Below, in pieces: positions 36,253 through 44,402 of a stretch of DNA of 64,000 bases; within the stretch, counting starts at the first letter, position 1; every line of letters starts with the position of its first letter. A program made the translations under genes and the position numbers. The notes beneath the pieces are model-generated. The model saw only the letters and a list, made by a program, of their open reading frames with translations. It searched no databases and had not been told where the DNA came from. Location of the stretch: assembly GCF_011290685.1 (NCBI RefSeq), contig NZ_JAANYN010000005.1, forward strand, positions 434,001-498,000. The letters are read 5' to 3'. The stretch is from Cyclobacterium plantarum. GTDB lineage: Bacteria; Bacteroidota; Bacteroidia; Cytophagales; Cyclobacteriaceae.

Positions 36253-37638
36253 TTATTCCAACTCTTTAATTTTGATATTCTTATAATGCACCTCATCACC
36301 ATGGTCCTGCAAAAGGATATGGCCTTCTTCTGCTTCACCAAAATTCTCCCAAACCTTGTATTTGCTATCAGCCACCAAATCTCTGTATGCATCGGAACCT
36401 CTGGTATATTCCACCACTTTCAGGCCATTGATGTAATGCGCTACGGTATTGTCCGGATGAACTACTATCCGTCCCTTGTTCCATTCGCCGATGGGGCGGA
36501 CGAAGCGAGATTGCTTATCAGCTTTGATCAGGTCATACAAAGAGGCCAAAGTCCGGTTGCCATCTTTGCCCTGCTTGGCATCCGGATGTCTTTCGTCATC
36601 CAGAATTTGGTACTCCAACCCTATGGCTGAACCGGAATTGTTTTCGTTTAGGGTTACGAAGTATTTTACGCCGCTATTGGCACCTTCTGTCAATTTAAAG
36701 TCAAAGGCCAGATCAAAAGCACTGTATTTGTCAACAGTGACGATATCCCCTGCATTGGCTGATTCTCTTCCGTCTGCAGCTTCTATGGTCAAAACACCAT
36801 CATTGATGGTCCATCCCCCTTCAGGAAAAGTTTCTCCTTTGGCGCTTCTCCAACCTTTACTGGTACTGCCATCAAAAAGGAGTTTCCAACCTTTGTCTTT
36901 TTCGTGCGGGGTCAGTTCATTGTCAATGGTACTTACCACAAATACGTCATTTTCAAATGGGGTAGGAGACAGGTCCTCGGTTTTAATGCGGATATTTCTG
37001 AAATAGGTTTTTTTGCCGGCATTTTCAGGATTGTCACCAATGCCATGTACCTGCAGACCTATAAAACCAGATTGATCAATGTCATCTACCAAATAAGCTA
37101 CTTCCTGTCCGTTAACCCAGGTTTTCAGGGTGTTGTCGATGAATTCAATCCTGTAAGTATTGAACTCCCCTAATTTGAATGCGCTCCGGGCATCGGGATT
37201 GTAGGAAAGGGGGTAAAGCCATCCTCTCCTTGCCTCGTCATAAATTCCTCCCGACCAGGCCCTTTCTTTTGGGTCACATTCCACCTGATAGCCGAATACC
37301 CTACCTTTTCCGTCATTGGCGTCAGGATTGTACTGGCCACGTACCATTACTCCGGAATTGCTTGATTCATCATCTACCCTGATTTCCAGTTCGAGGATAA
37401 AATCTTCATAGGTTTGTTCGGTAACCAGGAAGGTATTGGGTGTATTGGCCACAGCGGAACCAACGATGACACCGTCTTCAATGCTGAACTCTGCTTCGCC
37501 ATCTAGTTGTTTCCATCCATCCAGGCTTTCACCATCAAAAAGATTGGTCCATCCTTCTTTGGTTTCTACGGTAGGTTTGCCACATGCAGCCATAAGTAAG
37601 CATACCAAAATGAGCAGGCTATAATTTCGTTTGTTCAT
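36253..37638 (-). CDS. Lipoprotein with two DUF1080 (3-keto-disaccharide hydrolase) domains
   Basis: Predicted exported lipoprotein of 461 residues, signal peptide ending in MAAC (Cys19). Two tandem DUF1080 domains (PF06439, a concanavalin-like fold): the first (about residues 30-218) starts GWTNLFDGESLDGWKQ and contains NSGVMVRGQYN; the second (about 250-458) starts GWKLLFDGSTSKGWRS and contains NSGVKYFVTLNE. Both keep the LFDG-x-GW start and NSG metal/sugar-site motif. Members of this family act on 3-keto glycosides made by Gfo/Idh/MocA dehydrogenases. It is a single gene with a LacI-type palindrome 108 bases upstream. The substrate is an inference from family only. Confidence 0.88.
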   Translation of the reverse strand: MNKRNYSLLILVCLLMAACGKPTVETKEGWTNLFDGESLDGWKQLDGEAEFSIEDGVIVGSAVANTPNTFLVTEQTYEDFILELEIRVDDESSNSGVMVRGQYNPDANDGKGRVFGYQVECDPKERAWSGGIYDEARRGWLYPLSYNPDARSAFKLGEFNTYRIEFIDNTLKTWVNGQEVAYLVDDIDQSGFIGLQVHGIGDNPENAGKKTYFRNIRIKTEDLSPTPFENDVFVVSTIDNELTPHEKDKGWKLLFDGSTSKGWRSAKGETFPEGGWTINDGVLTIEAADGRESANAGDIVTVDKYSAFDLAFDFKLTEGANSGVKYFVTLNENNSGSAIGLEYQILDDERHPDAKQGKDGNRTLASLYDLIKADKQSRFVRPIGEWNKGRIVVHPDNTVAHYINGLKVVEYTRGSDAYRDLVADSKYKVWENFGEAEEGHILLQDHGDEVHYKNIKIKELE

Positions 37639-37745
37639 AATTGGGTTATTTTAAGTGTTTTATAGTATTTATTTGGTGATCAATTCATTTTTTCAAATTG
37701 CAGACAGTAAAGATAAACAATATACTTAGATTTAATAAGTATGGA

Positions 37746-37757
37746 ACAATCGATTGC
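37746..37757. promoter_or_regulatory. LacI-type operator upstream of the double DUF1080 gene
   Basis: ACAATCGATTGC carries the same CAATCGATTG palindrome (37747-37756) as the sites before uxaC and susC; the flanking ATT also matches the susC site. It lies 108 bases upstream of the ATG at 37638 in the divergent spacer to the Na/Pi cotransporter gene. Confidence 0.62.
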
Positions 37758-37911
37758 ATTAAACAAATGAAAAGTAATCCATCAAGATAATGATTCACTG
37801 GCATGTGCTATGTTAAGCTGTTGATGACCTGCAATTAACAATAATGATTGGTATTTTGCCTGTGTAAAGTATTTATCTTTATTGCCCGCCACCAATTATC
37901 GCTGTATTGGA

Positions 37912-37919
37912 TAGGTTTG
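37912..37919 (+). promoter_or_regulatory. Candidate -7 box of the Na/Pi cotransporter gene
   Basis: TAGGTTTG matches TAnnTTTG and lies 42 bases before the ATG at 37962. The nearest upstream TTG is too far away for a full consensus. The rest of the 323-base spacer holds only the operator at 37746. Confidence 0.45.
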
Positions 37920-37961
37920 GATTTACTTTTGAATTGGCATAACTAAACTCATTGGGTACTC

Positions 37962-39611
37962 ATGGAAGAAAAATTTGATTATTGGGAGTTCCTAGCCGGC
38001 ATTGGCCTTTTTTTGTGGGGCATGAGCCAATTGGAGCTTGCCATAAAGGAATTGGGGGGTGCCTCTTTTAAAAATTTACTGCACAGGTTTACTGACAAAT
38101 CCTGGAAGGGGATATTGGTGGGAATTGGTATTACGGCTATTCTTCAAAGCAGTTCGCTGGTTACCTTGATGGTGCTGGCATTTCTTGGGGGAGGAATGAT
38201 AAGTTTGCGAAATTCCCTTGGGGTGGTGTTGGGAGCCAATTTGGGTACAACATTTACTGCCTGGGTGGTAGCGACATTTGGTTTCAAAATCAGTGTTGCG
38301 GATTTTGCCTTTCCATTTCTGGCCATAGGGGTGATGACTTACCTTTTCATGAACAGCAGGCCTTTCCTGAAAAACACCGGGATTTTTTTACTGGGATTCG
38401 GGTTATTGTTTTTGGGATTGGATTACATGAAACTAGCTATTGAAGAGTATGCTACGGCCGTGGACCTAAGTGAGCTCCAGTCCTACGGGCTTTGGGTGTT
38501 TTTTATCACGGGAATTATCATAACTGCAATGATTCAATCCAGTTCGGCCATGATTGTGATCGTATTGAGTGCAGTAAATGCCCAGGTGATAGGGACAGAC
38601 CATGCTTTGGCGATGGTTATTGGGGCCAATATTGGTACCACCTTTACCCTGATATTGGGGGCAATTGATGGTTCGGCGGATAAAAAGCGACTTGCCCTTG
38701 GCAATTTTGCCTTTAATTTTTTTGCAGGTGTATTTTGTTTTTTTTGGATCGACCAATTGATCGACATCTCTATTCATTTTTTTAATGTCGTGGATCCACT
38801 TATGGAATTGGTAATACTAAACTCACTCTTTAACCTGATCATGATTTTGGCATTTTTTCCATTTTTACCTGCTATTGAAAAGTGGCTTACAAAAAGATTT
38901 CGGAGATATGTGCCTAAAGGAAGGTCAAGGTATATTAAAAACGTCCCTTTGGATGTACCCTCTGTTGCGATTCTTGCATTCGAGAAAGAATTGGAATGGG
39001 TGTTAAAAGACACTTTAAAATTGGTTTGGAAAATCATTCACAAACATAAAAGGCCAAAAAAGGATGCGTCAGTTTGGAAAAAAATCACTTTTCAACCCAA
39101 AGATTTGCTCCAGGATTATCAAAACCTTAAAAACCTGGAGGAGGAGTTGTATTTATTTGCCATGTTCCTCCAGGAGAAAAACCTAAGTTTGGATGAGGCA
39201 ACCCTGTTAAATGACTTGACTCAGACCATGAGGTCACTTGTAATCGGAGCCAAAGAGTTTAAAGATATTGTTCATAATTTAGTAGAAATGGAGAATTCGG
39301 AAGAACCTTTTGTAGTGGATATTTTGGACAGGCTTCAGGGGGAGGTGAAGGATTTTCTTACGGTTTTCGAGGATTATGTGGCGATGGGAACAGCGGATGA
39401 AGCCATAATGCAAAGTGTAAAGGCAAAATTGAAAAACAATTATTCTTCCCTCATACAATTGTTGTATACGCAACTAAAAACAAAAAAAACCGATGTGAGC
39501 ATTTCCACCATGGCCAATGTCATTCAGCAGGTGTTTTCTGGTTTGGAACTGATATGGGGTGCAATAGGATCTTTACACAAACAAGAAATCGCCCCCGAGG
39601 AAAGGCTGTAA
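37962..39611 (+). CDS. Na/Pi cotransporter family protein with PhoU-like tail
   Basis: Inner-membrane protein of 549 residues. The first about 330 residues form the duplicated Na/Pi-cotransporter (NptA/PF02690) domain with paired QSSS motifs: ILQSSSLVTLMVLAFLGGG and MIQSSSAMIVIVLSAVN, each followed by a GANLGTT or GANIGTT loop. The remaining about 210 residues are helical and charged, as in the PhoU-like regulatory tails of YjbB-type proteins. Role: sodium-linked phosphate transport, import or export. It is a single gene, divergent from the DUF1080 gene and convergent with the stress protein gene. Confidence 0.92.
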   Translation: MEEKFDYWEFLAGIGLFLWGMSQLELAIKELGGASFKNLLHRFTDKSWKGILVGIGITAILQSSSLVTLMVLAFLGGGMISLRNSLGVVLGANLGTTFTAWVVATFGFKISVADFAFPFLAIGVMTYLFMNSRPFLKNTGIFLLGFGLLFLGLDYMKLAIEEYATAVDLSELQSYGLWVFFITGIIITAMIQSSSAMIVIVLSAVNAQVIGTDHALAMVIGANIGTTFTLILGAIDGSADKKRLALGNFAFNFFAGVFCFFWIDQLIDISIHFFNVVDPLMELVILNSLFNLIMILAFFPFLPAIEKWLTKRFRRYVPKGRSRYIKNVPLDVPSVAILAFEKELEWVLKDTLKLVWKIIHKHKRPKKDASVWKKITFQPKDLLQDYQNLKNLEEELYLFAMFLQEKNLSLDEATLLNDLTQTMRSLVIGAKEFKDIVHNLVEMENSEEPFVVDILDRLQGEVKDFLTVFEDYVAMGTADEAIMQSVKAKLKNNYSSLIQLLYTQLKTKKTDVSISTMANVIQQVFSGLELIWGAIGSLHKQEIAPEERL

Positions 39612-39713
39612 ATTTATTCACCTATTAAACGCTATACCCTGTTATTTGGATGTCTCAATTACTATTCCACCAGACTCAATGAAAGCTGGAATTTGGGGGG
39701 AAAACATCAAAGG

Positions 39714-39750
39714 AAAAAAACAGGCCGGTATTTTCCCTAAAACACCGGCC
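39714..39750 (-). terminator. Terminator of the universal stress protein gene
   Basis: Seven-base arms GGCCGGT (39723-39729) and ACCGGCC (39744-39750), extended by partial inner pairing, are followed on the minus strand by TG and seven T. It lies 16 bases past the stop codon. Confidence 0.85.
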
Positions 39751-39765
39751 CATTATCAAATACAC

Positions 39766-40593
39766 TTATTCAAATTTCACACTCAATACCGGAATATCGG
39801 TTTTGAAAAGGACCGTATCCGTTACGCCTATTTGATAGGATGCGTTCGTCTTTCGTACATTGGATGCGATTCCAATGATGCCTGCTTTTTCCTTTTCTGC
39901 AAAAGCTACAATGCCTTTTTCAGCATCTTCATGGTTAAAGATGTGTCTGTGAATGATCAGGTCCTCCTGACCCATGGCATATTTCCGCATTTGTTCTTCT
40001 GCTTTGTCACTGTCGGTAAATTTTGAAGGGGTATTGACAAACAGGAAATAGACGGAAGCACCTGTATTTTTGATCAGGGGCTTCATTCTGGTAAAGGCCG
40101 GCTTGCTGGCCTCATTGAACAGGGAAGCAAAAACCATCTTTTTCATTGCCCTGCCGTCCAAAACTTTCTTTACTGCCAGGACCGGACAATTGGCGTTCCG
40201 CATTACCTTCTGGGTGGTGGAACCAATAAATTTTCCTTCTTCATATCCTTTTCCATAGGCACCGATGACAATAAGATCTGCTTTTTGCTTTTCAGCCAAT
40301 TCAGCCAGAACCTGATTGGGAACACCTACCTCGACTACAGCTTCAATAGGGGTGCTCTTTACTTTATGGGTCATGATAAAGGATTTTAACTTATCCTTAG
40401 CTTCTGCTTCCAGATCAAGAACTTCCTGGTATTTTGTTTTTTCTTTTTCAGAAAGGTTTTTCCAATCCAGTTCAGAAGTAATGACATTTACACAGGTAAT
40501 GGTGGCATCTCCTTTAGCAGCAATCTTCGCAGCACTTAAAAAGGCATTTTCTGAATAGGGAGAAAAATCCACAGGAACTACAATGCGTTTCAT
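39766..40593 (-). CDS. Tandem universal stress protein
   Basis: Cytoplasmic protein of 275 residues with two Usp domains. The first (about residues 1-143) starts KRIVVPVDFSPYSENAF and keeps the ATP-binding pattern G-x2-G-x9-G(S/T) (GAYGKGYEEGKFIGSTTQKV, preceded by DLIVI). The second (about 150-275) starts KKMVFASLF and has a less regular GIASN loop ending in TDIPVLSV. Such proteins respond to starvation, redox or respiratory stress, but no specific partner is visible. Two strong palindromes lie 38-87 bases upstream and may bind its regulator. Confidence 0.92.
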   Translation of the reverse strand: MKRIVVPVDFSPYSENAFLSAAKIAAKGDATITCVNVITSELDWKNLSEKEKTKYQEVLDLEAEAKDKLKSFIMTHKVKSTPIEAVVEVGVPNQVLAELAEKQKADLIVIGAYGKGYEEGKFIGSTTQKVMRNANCPVLAVKKVLDGRAMKKMVFASLFNEASKPAFTRMKPLIKNTGASVYFLFVNTPSKFTDSDKAEEQMRKYAMGQEDLIIHRHIFNHEDAEKGIVAFAEKEKAGIIGIASNVRKTNASYQIGVTDTVLFKTDIPVLSVKFE

Positions 40594-40630
40594 GATTTTA
40601 GGTTTTGGTTAAAAGCTTTATTCTTTCAAT

Positions 40631-40680
40631 TCTGGAAACCACAAAAGAGGCGTTTCCAGATATACATGATCATATGTATA
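40631..40680. promoter_or_regulatory. Two adjacent palindromes upstream of the stress protein gene
   Basis: A perfect 9-bp inverted repeat TCTGGAAAC / GTTTCCAGA (40631-40660, 12-base spacer) is followed at once by TATACAT / ATGTATA (40661-40680, 6-base spacer). Both lie between 38 and 87 bases before the start codon, the usual place for promoter or operator sites. Confidence 0.5.
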
Positions 40681-40787
40681 ATCCATGTATTTCAAAATAA
40701 ACAAAATGCTTTTTAAAAAAATATGACCAAAGTCACTTAAAGAAATGATAATCTCCTTTCTTTTATTCTACATGAGAGCTGTTGGGG

Positions 40788-41390
40788 TTATAATTTCCCA
40801 ACCATTATGTTTTTAAATGTTATGCTCATTTCATTGTTGGGGTGTAGCTGAAGCCCAATAGGGCCTTTTTCCGGCATGTTTTCGGAAGTATAGGTCATCA
40901 CTTCTTCACCATTTATCCAAACGGTATAGGTCTGATCGACTAACCTTACTTTCATGGTGTTCCAGTCATCTAGTTGCAATACATCAGCTACCCCTTCTGC
41001 TTCTACAGGATAAGATTTGCCTGGAATATAGGGGGATCCGGTCATGTCCCGCTGCAGGGAGCCGGAGATGCCAATTTGGATCTGGTCTTTTTCGGATCTG
41101 AGGAAAATTCCTGAGTCTACCGTACCTGTACCCATCAGGAAGTCCATTTGAAAAACAAAATCAGCATACTCTTTTTTGGTCCAAAGAATGGAGCCTGTTT
41201 TCGTAGGGTCATTTTCTACGGCAATTTTTCCGTCTTCAACGGTCCACCAAATATTATCTTCTGGTTGAACGGTCCATCCTTTCAGGTTTTTTCCGTTAAA
41301 AATGGATTTCATTTTTGCCTCCTGTGCAAAACTGTGGTTGACAAGAAGGAAAATACTCAACAGGGCAGGGACAATGTGCTTACTTTTCAT
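40788..41390 (-). CDS. Exported single-domain DUF1080 protein
   Basis: Exported protein of 200 residues with a signal peptide (ending SFAQ) and one DUF1080 domain: SIFNGKNLKGWTVQ at the start, VDSGIFLRSEKDQIQIGISG in the middle (DSG in place of NSG) and PIGLQLHPNNEMSITFKNI at the end. The length equals one domain of the larger DUF1080 lipoprotein at 36253. The family includes 3-keto-glycoside hydrolases/lyases. It is the last gene of a pair with the phosphotriesterase-like gene (33-base gap). The cognate dehydrogenase is not in the window. Confidence 0.86.
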   Translation of the reverse strand: MKSKHIVPALLSIFLLVNHSFAQEAKMKSIFNGKNLKGWTVQPEDNIWWTVEDGKIAVENDPTKTGSILWTKKEYADFVFQMDFLMGTGTVDSGIFLRSEKDQIQIGISGSLQRDMTGSPYIPGKSYPVEAEGVADVLQLDDWNTMKVRLVDQTYTVWINGEEVMTYTSENMPEKGPIGLQLHPNNEMSITFKNIMVGKL

Positions 41391-41423
41391 GGTTTTTGGG
41401 TTTTTATTAATGAAATAATTGTA

Positions 41424-42440
41424 TCAATCGTTTTTGGAAAATTTTATTCCAATAGAAAATGCATTGGCAGGATTGCTGACCATTAGCTGCCGGATGTCTG
41501 CTTTGGTAAAGCCATTCTCAAGTAGCAGCGGTATAAATTCCCGGGATATGGTAGTGTATTCTCTGAAATTGCCCCCATTCTCTTCTCCCGGGCTATACCA
41601 ACCCCCGTCATGAGAGATCAAAATCCGATCCAAAAGCCCTCTTTCTTTAAGAAATTTCAACTTTTTAAGGTATTCCACCTGGTTTGATGGCTGTATGCCG
41701 TCCAGGCTTATCCAGGCACCCTCATGGGCCAGCCGTGAATAATTTTCCATGTTGCTTTCGTTCTGTGCATGCACCCAGATAAAGGCAGAAGGATGAACCC
41801 CTATTTCTTTCAACAGAGCCACTTGTTGGCTTGCGGGTACGTAGGGGCCGGTATGAGAGGCAATGGTCAAACCTGTCTGCTTGTGGGTTAAACCTGCTGC
41901 CCGAATGAGCTTTTGGTGCATATCAGAAAGACTGTCACTGTTTACGCCTATCTTGATAAAACCAGGTTTGATGCCGGTATTTTCGATGCCAGATTCCCAT
42001 TCTGCTATCCAGATGGCAGCCAATTCTTTTGCGGATAAATCAAAAGCCTTTTCGGGAAGATATTTATTGTTCACAGCCCCATAATAGCCTGTGTTCGTAA
42101 GAATATTTAGCCCCGATTTTTTGGAAAGTGCCAGAAGCAATTCGGGGTCCCTTCCCAGGTAGGCCGGGGTGCATTCTATAAGGGTATTTATGTCAAATGC
42201 AGCTATCTCCTCTGCATATGGGCTGACGGTCTCCAGAACTTGTTCTTTATCCCAACGGGAGGAGGAGATGCTGTCTGCCCCAATAAAGTCCACCAATATA
42301 TGTTCATGTATCAATGTCTTTCCCATTTGCGCTGCGGGGATAGGACCGCTGACAGTCATGATTATGGAATTTTGGCATAATCCTTTGGACAACATGCCAT
42401 AACCCAAAATGAAAATTCCAATCAGTAGCCAATGCTTCAT
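41424..42440 (-). CDS. Phosphotriesterase-family amidohydrolase, exported
   Basis: Metal-dependent TIM-barrel hydrolase of 338 residues with an N-terminal signal segment (LLIGIFILGYGMLSKGLCQ). The metal ligands of the phosphotriesterase family are visible: HxH as LIHEHIL, the bridging lysine in GFIKIGVN, then His in ASHTGP, His in WVHAQNE and Asp in ISHDGGW. Family members hydrolyse lactones, phosphotriesters and other esters. In this setting, beside DUF1080 and sugar genes, lactone hydrolysis would make sense, but this is inference. It probably shares a transcript with the DUF1080 gene downstream and perhaps the kinase gene upstream (82-base gap with a hairpin repeat). Confidence 0.88.
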   Translation of the reverse strand: MKHWLLIGIFILGYGMLSKGLCQNSIIMTVSGPIPAAQMGKTLIHEHILVDFIGADSISSSRWDKEQVLETVSPYAEEIAAFDINTLIECTPAYLGRDPELLLALSKKSGLNILTNTGYYGAVNNKYLPEKAFDLSAKELAAIWIAEWESGIENTGIKPGFIKIGVNSDSLSDMHQKLIRAAGLTHKQTGLTIASHTGPYVPASQQVALLKEIGVHPSAFIWVHAQNESNMENYSRLAHEGAWISLDGIQPSNQVEYLKKLKFLKERGLLDRILISHDGGWYSPGEENGGNFREYTTISREFIPLLLENGFTKADIRQLMVSNPANAFSIGIKFSKND

Positions 42441-42500
42441 GTGTTTATAGTATTAGGGTTACCTGCCTGTCCGGTAGACAAATGGCTTTCGCCTATTGCA

Positions 42501-42536
42501 AAATCGATGTAACTCCCTTGCGTCATGCTCGATTTC
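42501..42536. repeat. Hairpin repeat, copy 2
   Basis: AAATCGA (42501-42507) and TCGATTT (42529-42535) form an inverted repeat. Its right arm TCATGCTCGATTTC (42523-42536) is identical to that of the hairpin at 10258-10320, and CGTCATCCCGATTTC at 9332-9346 is related. The right arm runs into the last codons and stop of the kinase gene. Confidence 0.45.
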
Positions 42537-43296
42537 CTGCCACTGTTTGCTCCTTGTGGATTTTCAAATATGCTGCTACAGCTGCTCCGATGATACCTGC
42601 TTCGTTTTTGTTTTCGGCAACGATCACAGGAACATCTACCGTGATTTCATTTTCAAACTTGTCAAGTTTTTTGCTTGCACCTCCACCCAAAATAAATAAA
42701 TCGGGAGAGATGATCCTGACAGTGTGTTTTAAGAATTTATTAAAGCGTTTCCCCCAGGTTTTGTAGCTGAGGTTTTCATTTTTCCTTGCTGAATCTGCTG
42801 CAAAATACTCAATGATCTCCCCGTTTTTATAATATATCCTGCCCAATTCAAAATTGGGAATAAGTTGCCCGTTATAAAATACACCTGTGCCTAAACCAGT
42901 CCCAATGGTGACGGTTACTACCAATCCCATCTTTCCTTTTCCTGCCCCAAAGGTCATTTCAGCCAGGCCTGCAGCATCGGCATCATTGATAACCGTAACC
43001 GGTAAGCCGGTCTTTTCCGCCAACAACTGGTCTACATGAACGCCCACCCAACTTTTATGGATATTGCTTTTGGTCATGCACTGTCCATTGTTTACCACAG
43101 TGGGAAATCCGCAGCCTACGGGACCTTTCCAGTCAAAATGTTCAATAAGAGTTAGGACTGCTTCAGCTACACTTTCTGGTTTTGTTGGCCTGGGGGTGGG
43201 TACCCTGTATCTTTCCGCCAGCAGCTCCCCCGTTTCAATATTTACCGGAGCTGCCTTAATGCCGGAACCCCCAATGTCCAATCCTAATATCTCCAT
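42523..43296 (-). CDS. ROK-family kinase, polyphosphate glucokinase-like
   Basis: Cytoplasmic sugar kinase of 257 residues. The N-terminal phosphate loop is [14 protein letters not shown] (residues 4-17), the catalytic Asp is in [12 protein letters not shown], and the ATP/polyphosphate loop is [11 protein letters not shown]. The late [14 protein letters not shown] and [15 protein letters not shown] blocks match strictly polyphosphate- or polyP/ATP-dependent glucokinases (PpgK). The zinc-binding Cys motif of other ROK kinases is absent, and ELGR stands where ELGH is common. A role in phosphorylating glucose released by the neighbouring sugar enzymes is plausible. Confidence 0.87.
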   Translation of the reverse strand: MEILGLDIGGSGIKAAPVNIETGELLAERYRVPTPRPTKPESVAEAVLTLIEHFDWKGPVGCGFPTVVNNGQCMTKSNIHKSWVGVHVDQLLAEKTGLPVTVINDADAAGLAEMTFGAGKGKMGLVVTVTIGTGLGTGVFYNGQLIPNFELGRIYYKNGEIIEYFAADSARKNENLSYKTWGKRFNKFLKHTVRIISPDLFILGGGASKKLDKFENEITVDVPVIVAENKNEAGIIGAAVAAYLKIHKEQTVAGNRA

Positions 43297-43488
43297 TCAA
43301 TTTCCATTAATAATTCAATTTTATTTTATTTTTGCCGTTCAAGTTAGCAAAAATTAGCTTGACTTTATTCTCCGCTAATATGAAAATCTGAAAACAATTG
43401 TTTTTAACCGTTAAACGTAATTTTATAACTAGCTTTAAGCTATAAAAAGATCTTTGATTTTAAATTACAATTATCAAACAGTAAACCT

Positions 43489-44364
43489 ATGGAAAAGAAT
43501 ATTCGAAGAAGGTCATTCCTTAAAAAAATGGGGGCATTGACCCTGATGTCGGCCACTGCGGGAAGTCAATTGGCCAATGGGTCCGCTTTCGCCAAAAAAG
43601 AAATCGGGTTGCAATTGTACTCGCTTAGAGAGGATATCAAAGGAAATGTGGCAGGGGTATTGGAGCAGGTAGCTGCCATTGGGTTTAAAAACCTGGAGGC
43701 GGCAAATTATGCTGATGGAAAGATTTATGGCATGTCCCCTGTAGCTATTAAAAAGTTGGTTGCTGACTTGGGAATGACGATGCAAAGTGCCCATGTAGGA
43801 GGTCCAAGAGATTTTCAGGGGGCCAATCATACCGCCGCAATGGACTGGTGGAAGGAAGCTGCTGAAGCTCATGCCGCTGTAGGAGCAGATTTTCTAATCA
43901 AACCCTCCATGCCCAAACCCGATACCTTAAAAGAGCTGGAATTGTGGTGTAATTATTACAATCAGGTGGGGGCCATTGCAAAAGCCAAGGGACTTGTATT
44001 CGGATTTCATAATCATGCCAGGGAATTTGAGAAAATTGAAGGGCAGGTGATGTATGATTTCATGCTGGAAAATACGGATCCGGATCTGTTTTGCATGGAG
44101 CTCGATGTTTACTGGGCTACCAAAGGGGGATATGATCCTGTAGACTACCTTAAAAAATACAAAGGAAGATTTCCTTTGTTGCATATCAAAGATGAGGAGG
44201 AAATCGGCCAAAGCGGAGAAATGGACTTCAAACCAATTTTTAAGGCCGCTTATGCACAAGGTATGAAAGGCTACTATGTGGAAGTGGAGCGATATAACCA
44301 CGAGCCCATAAAGAGTGTTGCCATGAGTTATGACTACCTTGCAGCTGCTAAATATGTAAAATAA
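43489..44364 (+). CDS. Exported sugar phosphate isomerase/epimerase-like TIM-barrel protein
   Basis: Protein of 291 residues with a Tat-like N-terminus (NIRRRSFLKKMGALTLMSAT, residues 4-23; RRRSFLK fits the twin-arginine motif), followed by a xylose-isomerase-like TIM barrel. Motifs: EIGLQLYSLREDIKGN at the start of the barrel, GFHNHAREF and CMELDVYWATKGG in the centre, and LLHIKDEEE later, which supply the expected metal-binding Glu, His and Asp. Export means its substrate is not a sugar phosphate; related exported proteins act as hydratases or isomerases in 3-keto-glycoside breakdown. It is divergent from the kinase gene and ends at a strong bidirectional terminator. Confidence 0.86.
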   Translation: MEKNIRRRSFLKKMGALTLMSATAGSQLANGSAFAKKEIGLQLYSLREDIKGNVAGVLEQVAAIGFKNLEAANYADGKIYGMSPVAIKKLVADLGMTMQSAHVGGPRDFQGANHTAAMDWWKEAAEAHAAVGADFLIKPSMPKPDTLKELELWCNYYNQVGAIAKAKGLVFGFHNHAREFEKIEGQVMYDFMLENTDPDLFCMELDVYWATKGGYDPVDYLKKYKGRFPLLHIKDEEEIGQSGEMDFKPIFKAAYAQGMKGYYVEVERYNHEPIKSVAMSYDYLAAAKYVK

Positions 44365-44368
44365 TTTC

Positions 44369-44400
44369 AAAAGCCAGCAGGCATTTACCTGCCGGCTTTT
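44369..44400. terminator. Bidirectional terminator
   Basis: AAAAGCCAGCAGG and CCTGCCGGCTTTT pair (one mismatch) around a 6-base loop, with T runs on both strands. It lies in the 38-base gap between two convergent genes. Confidence 0.92.
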
Positions 44401-44402
44401 GA

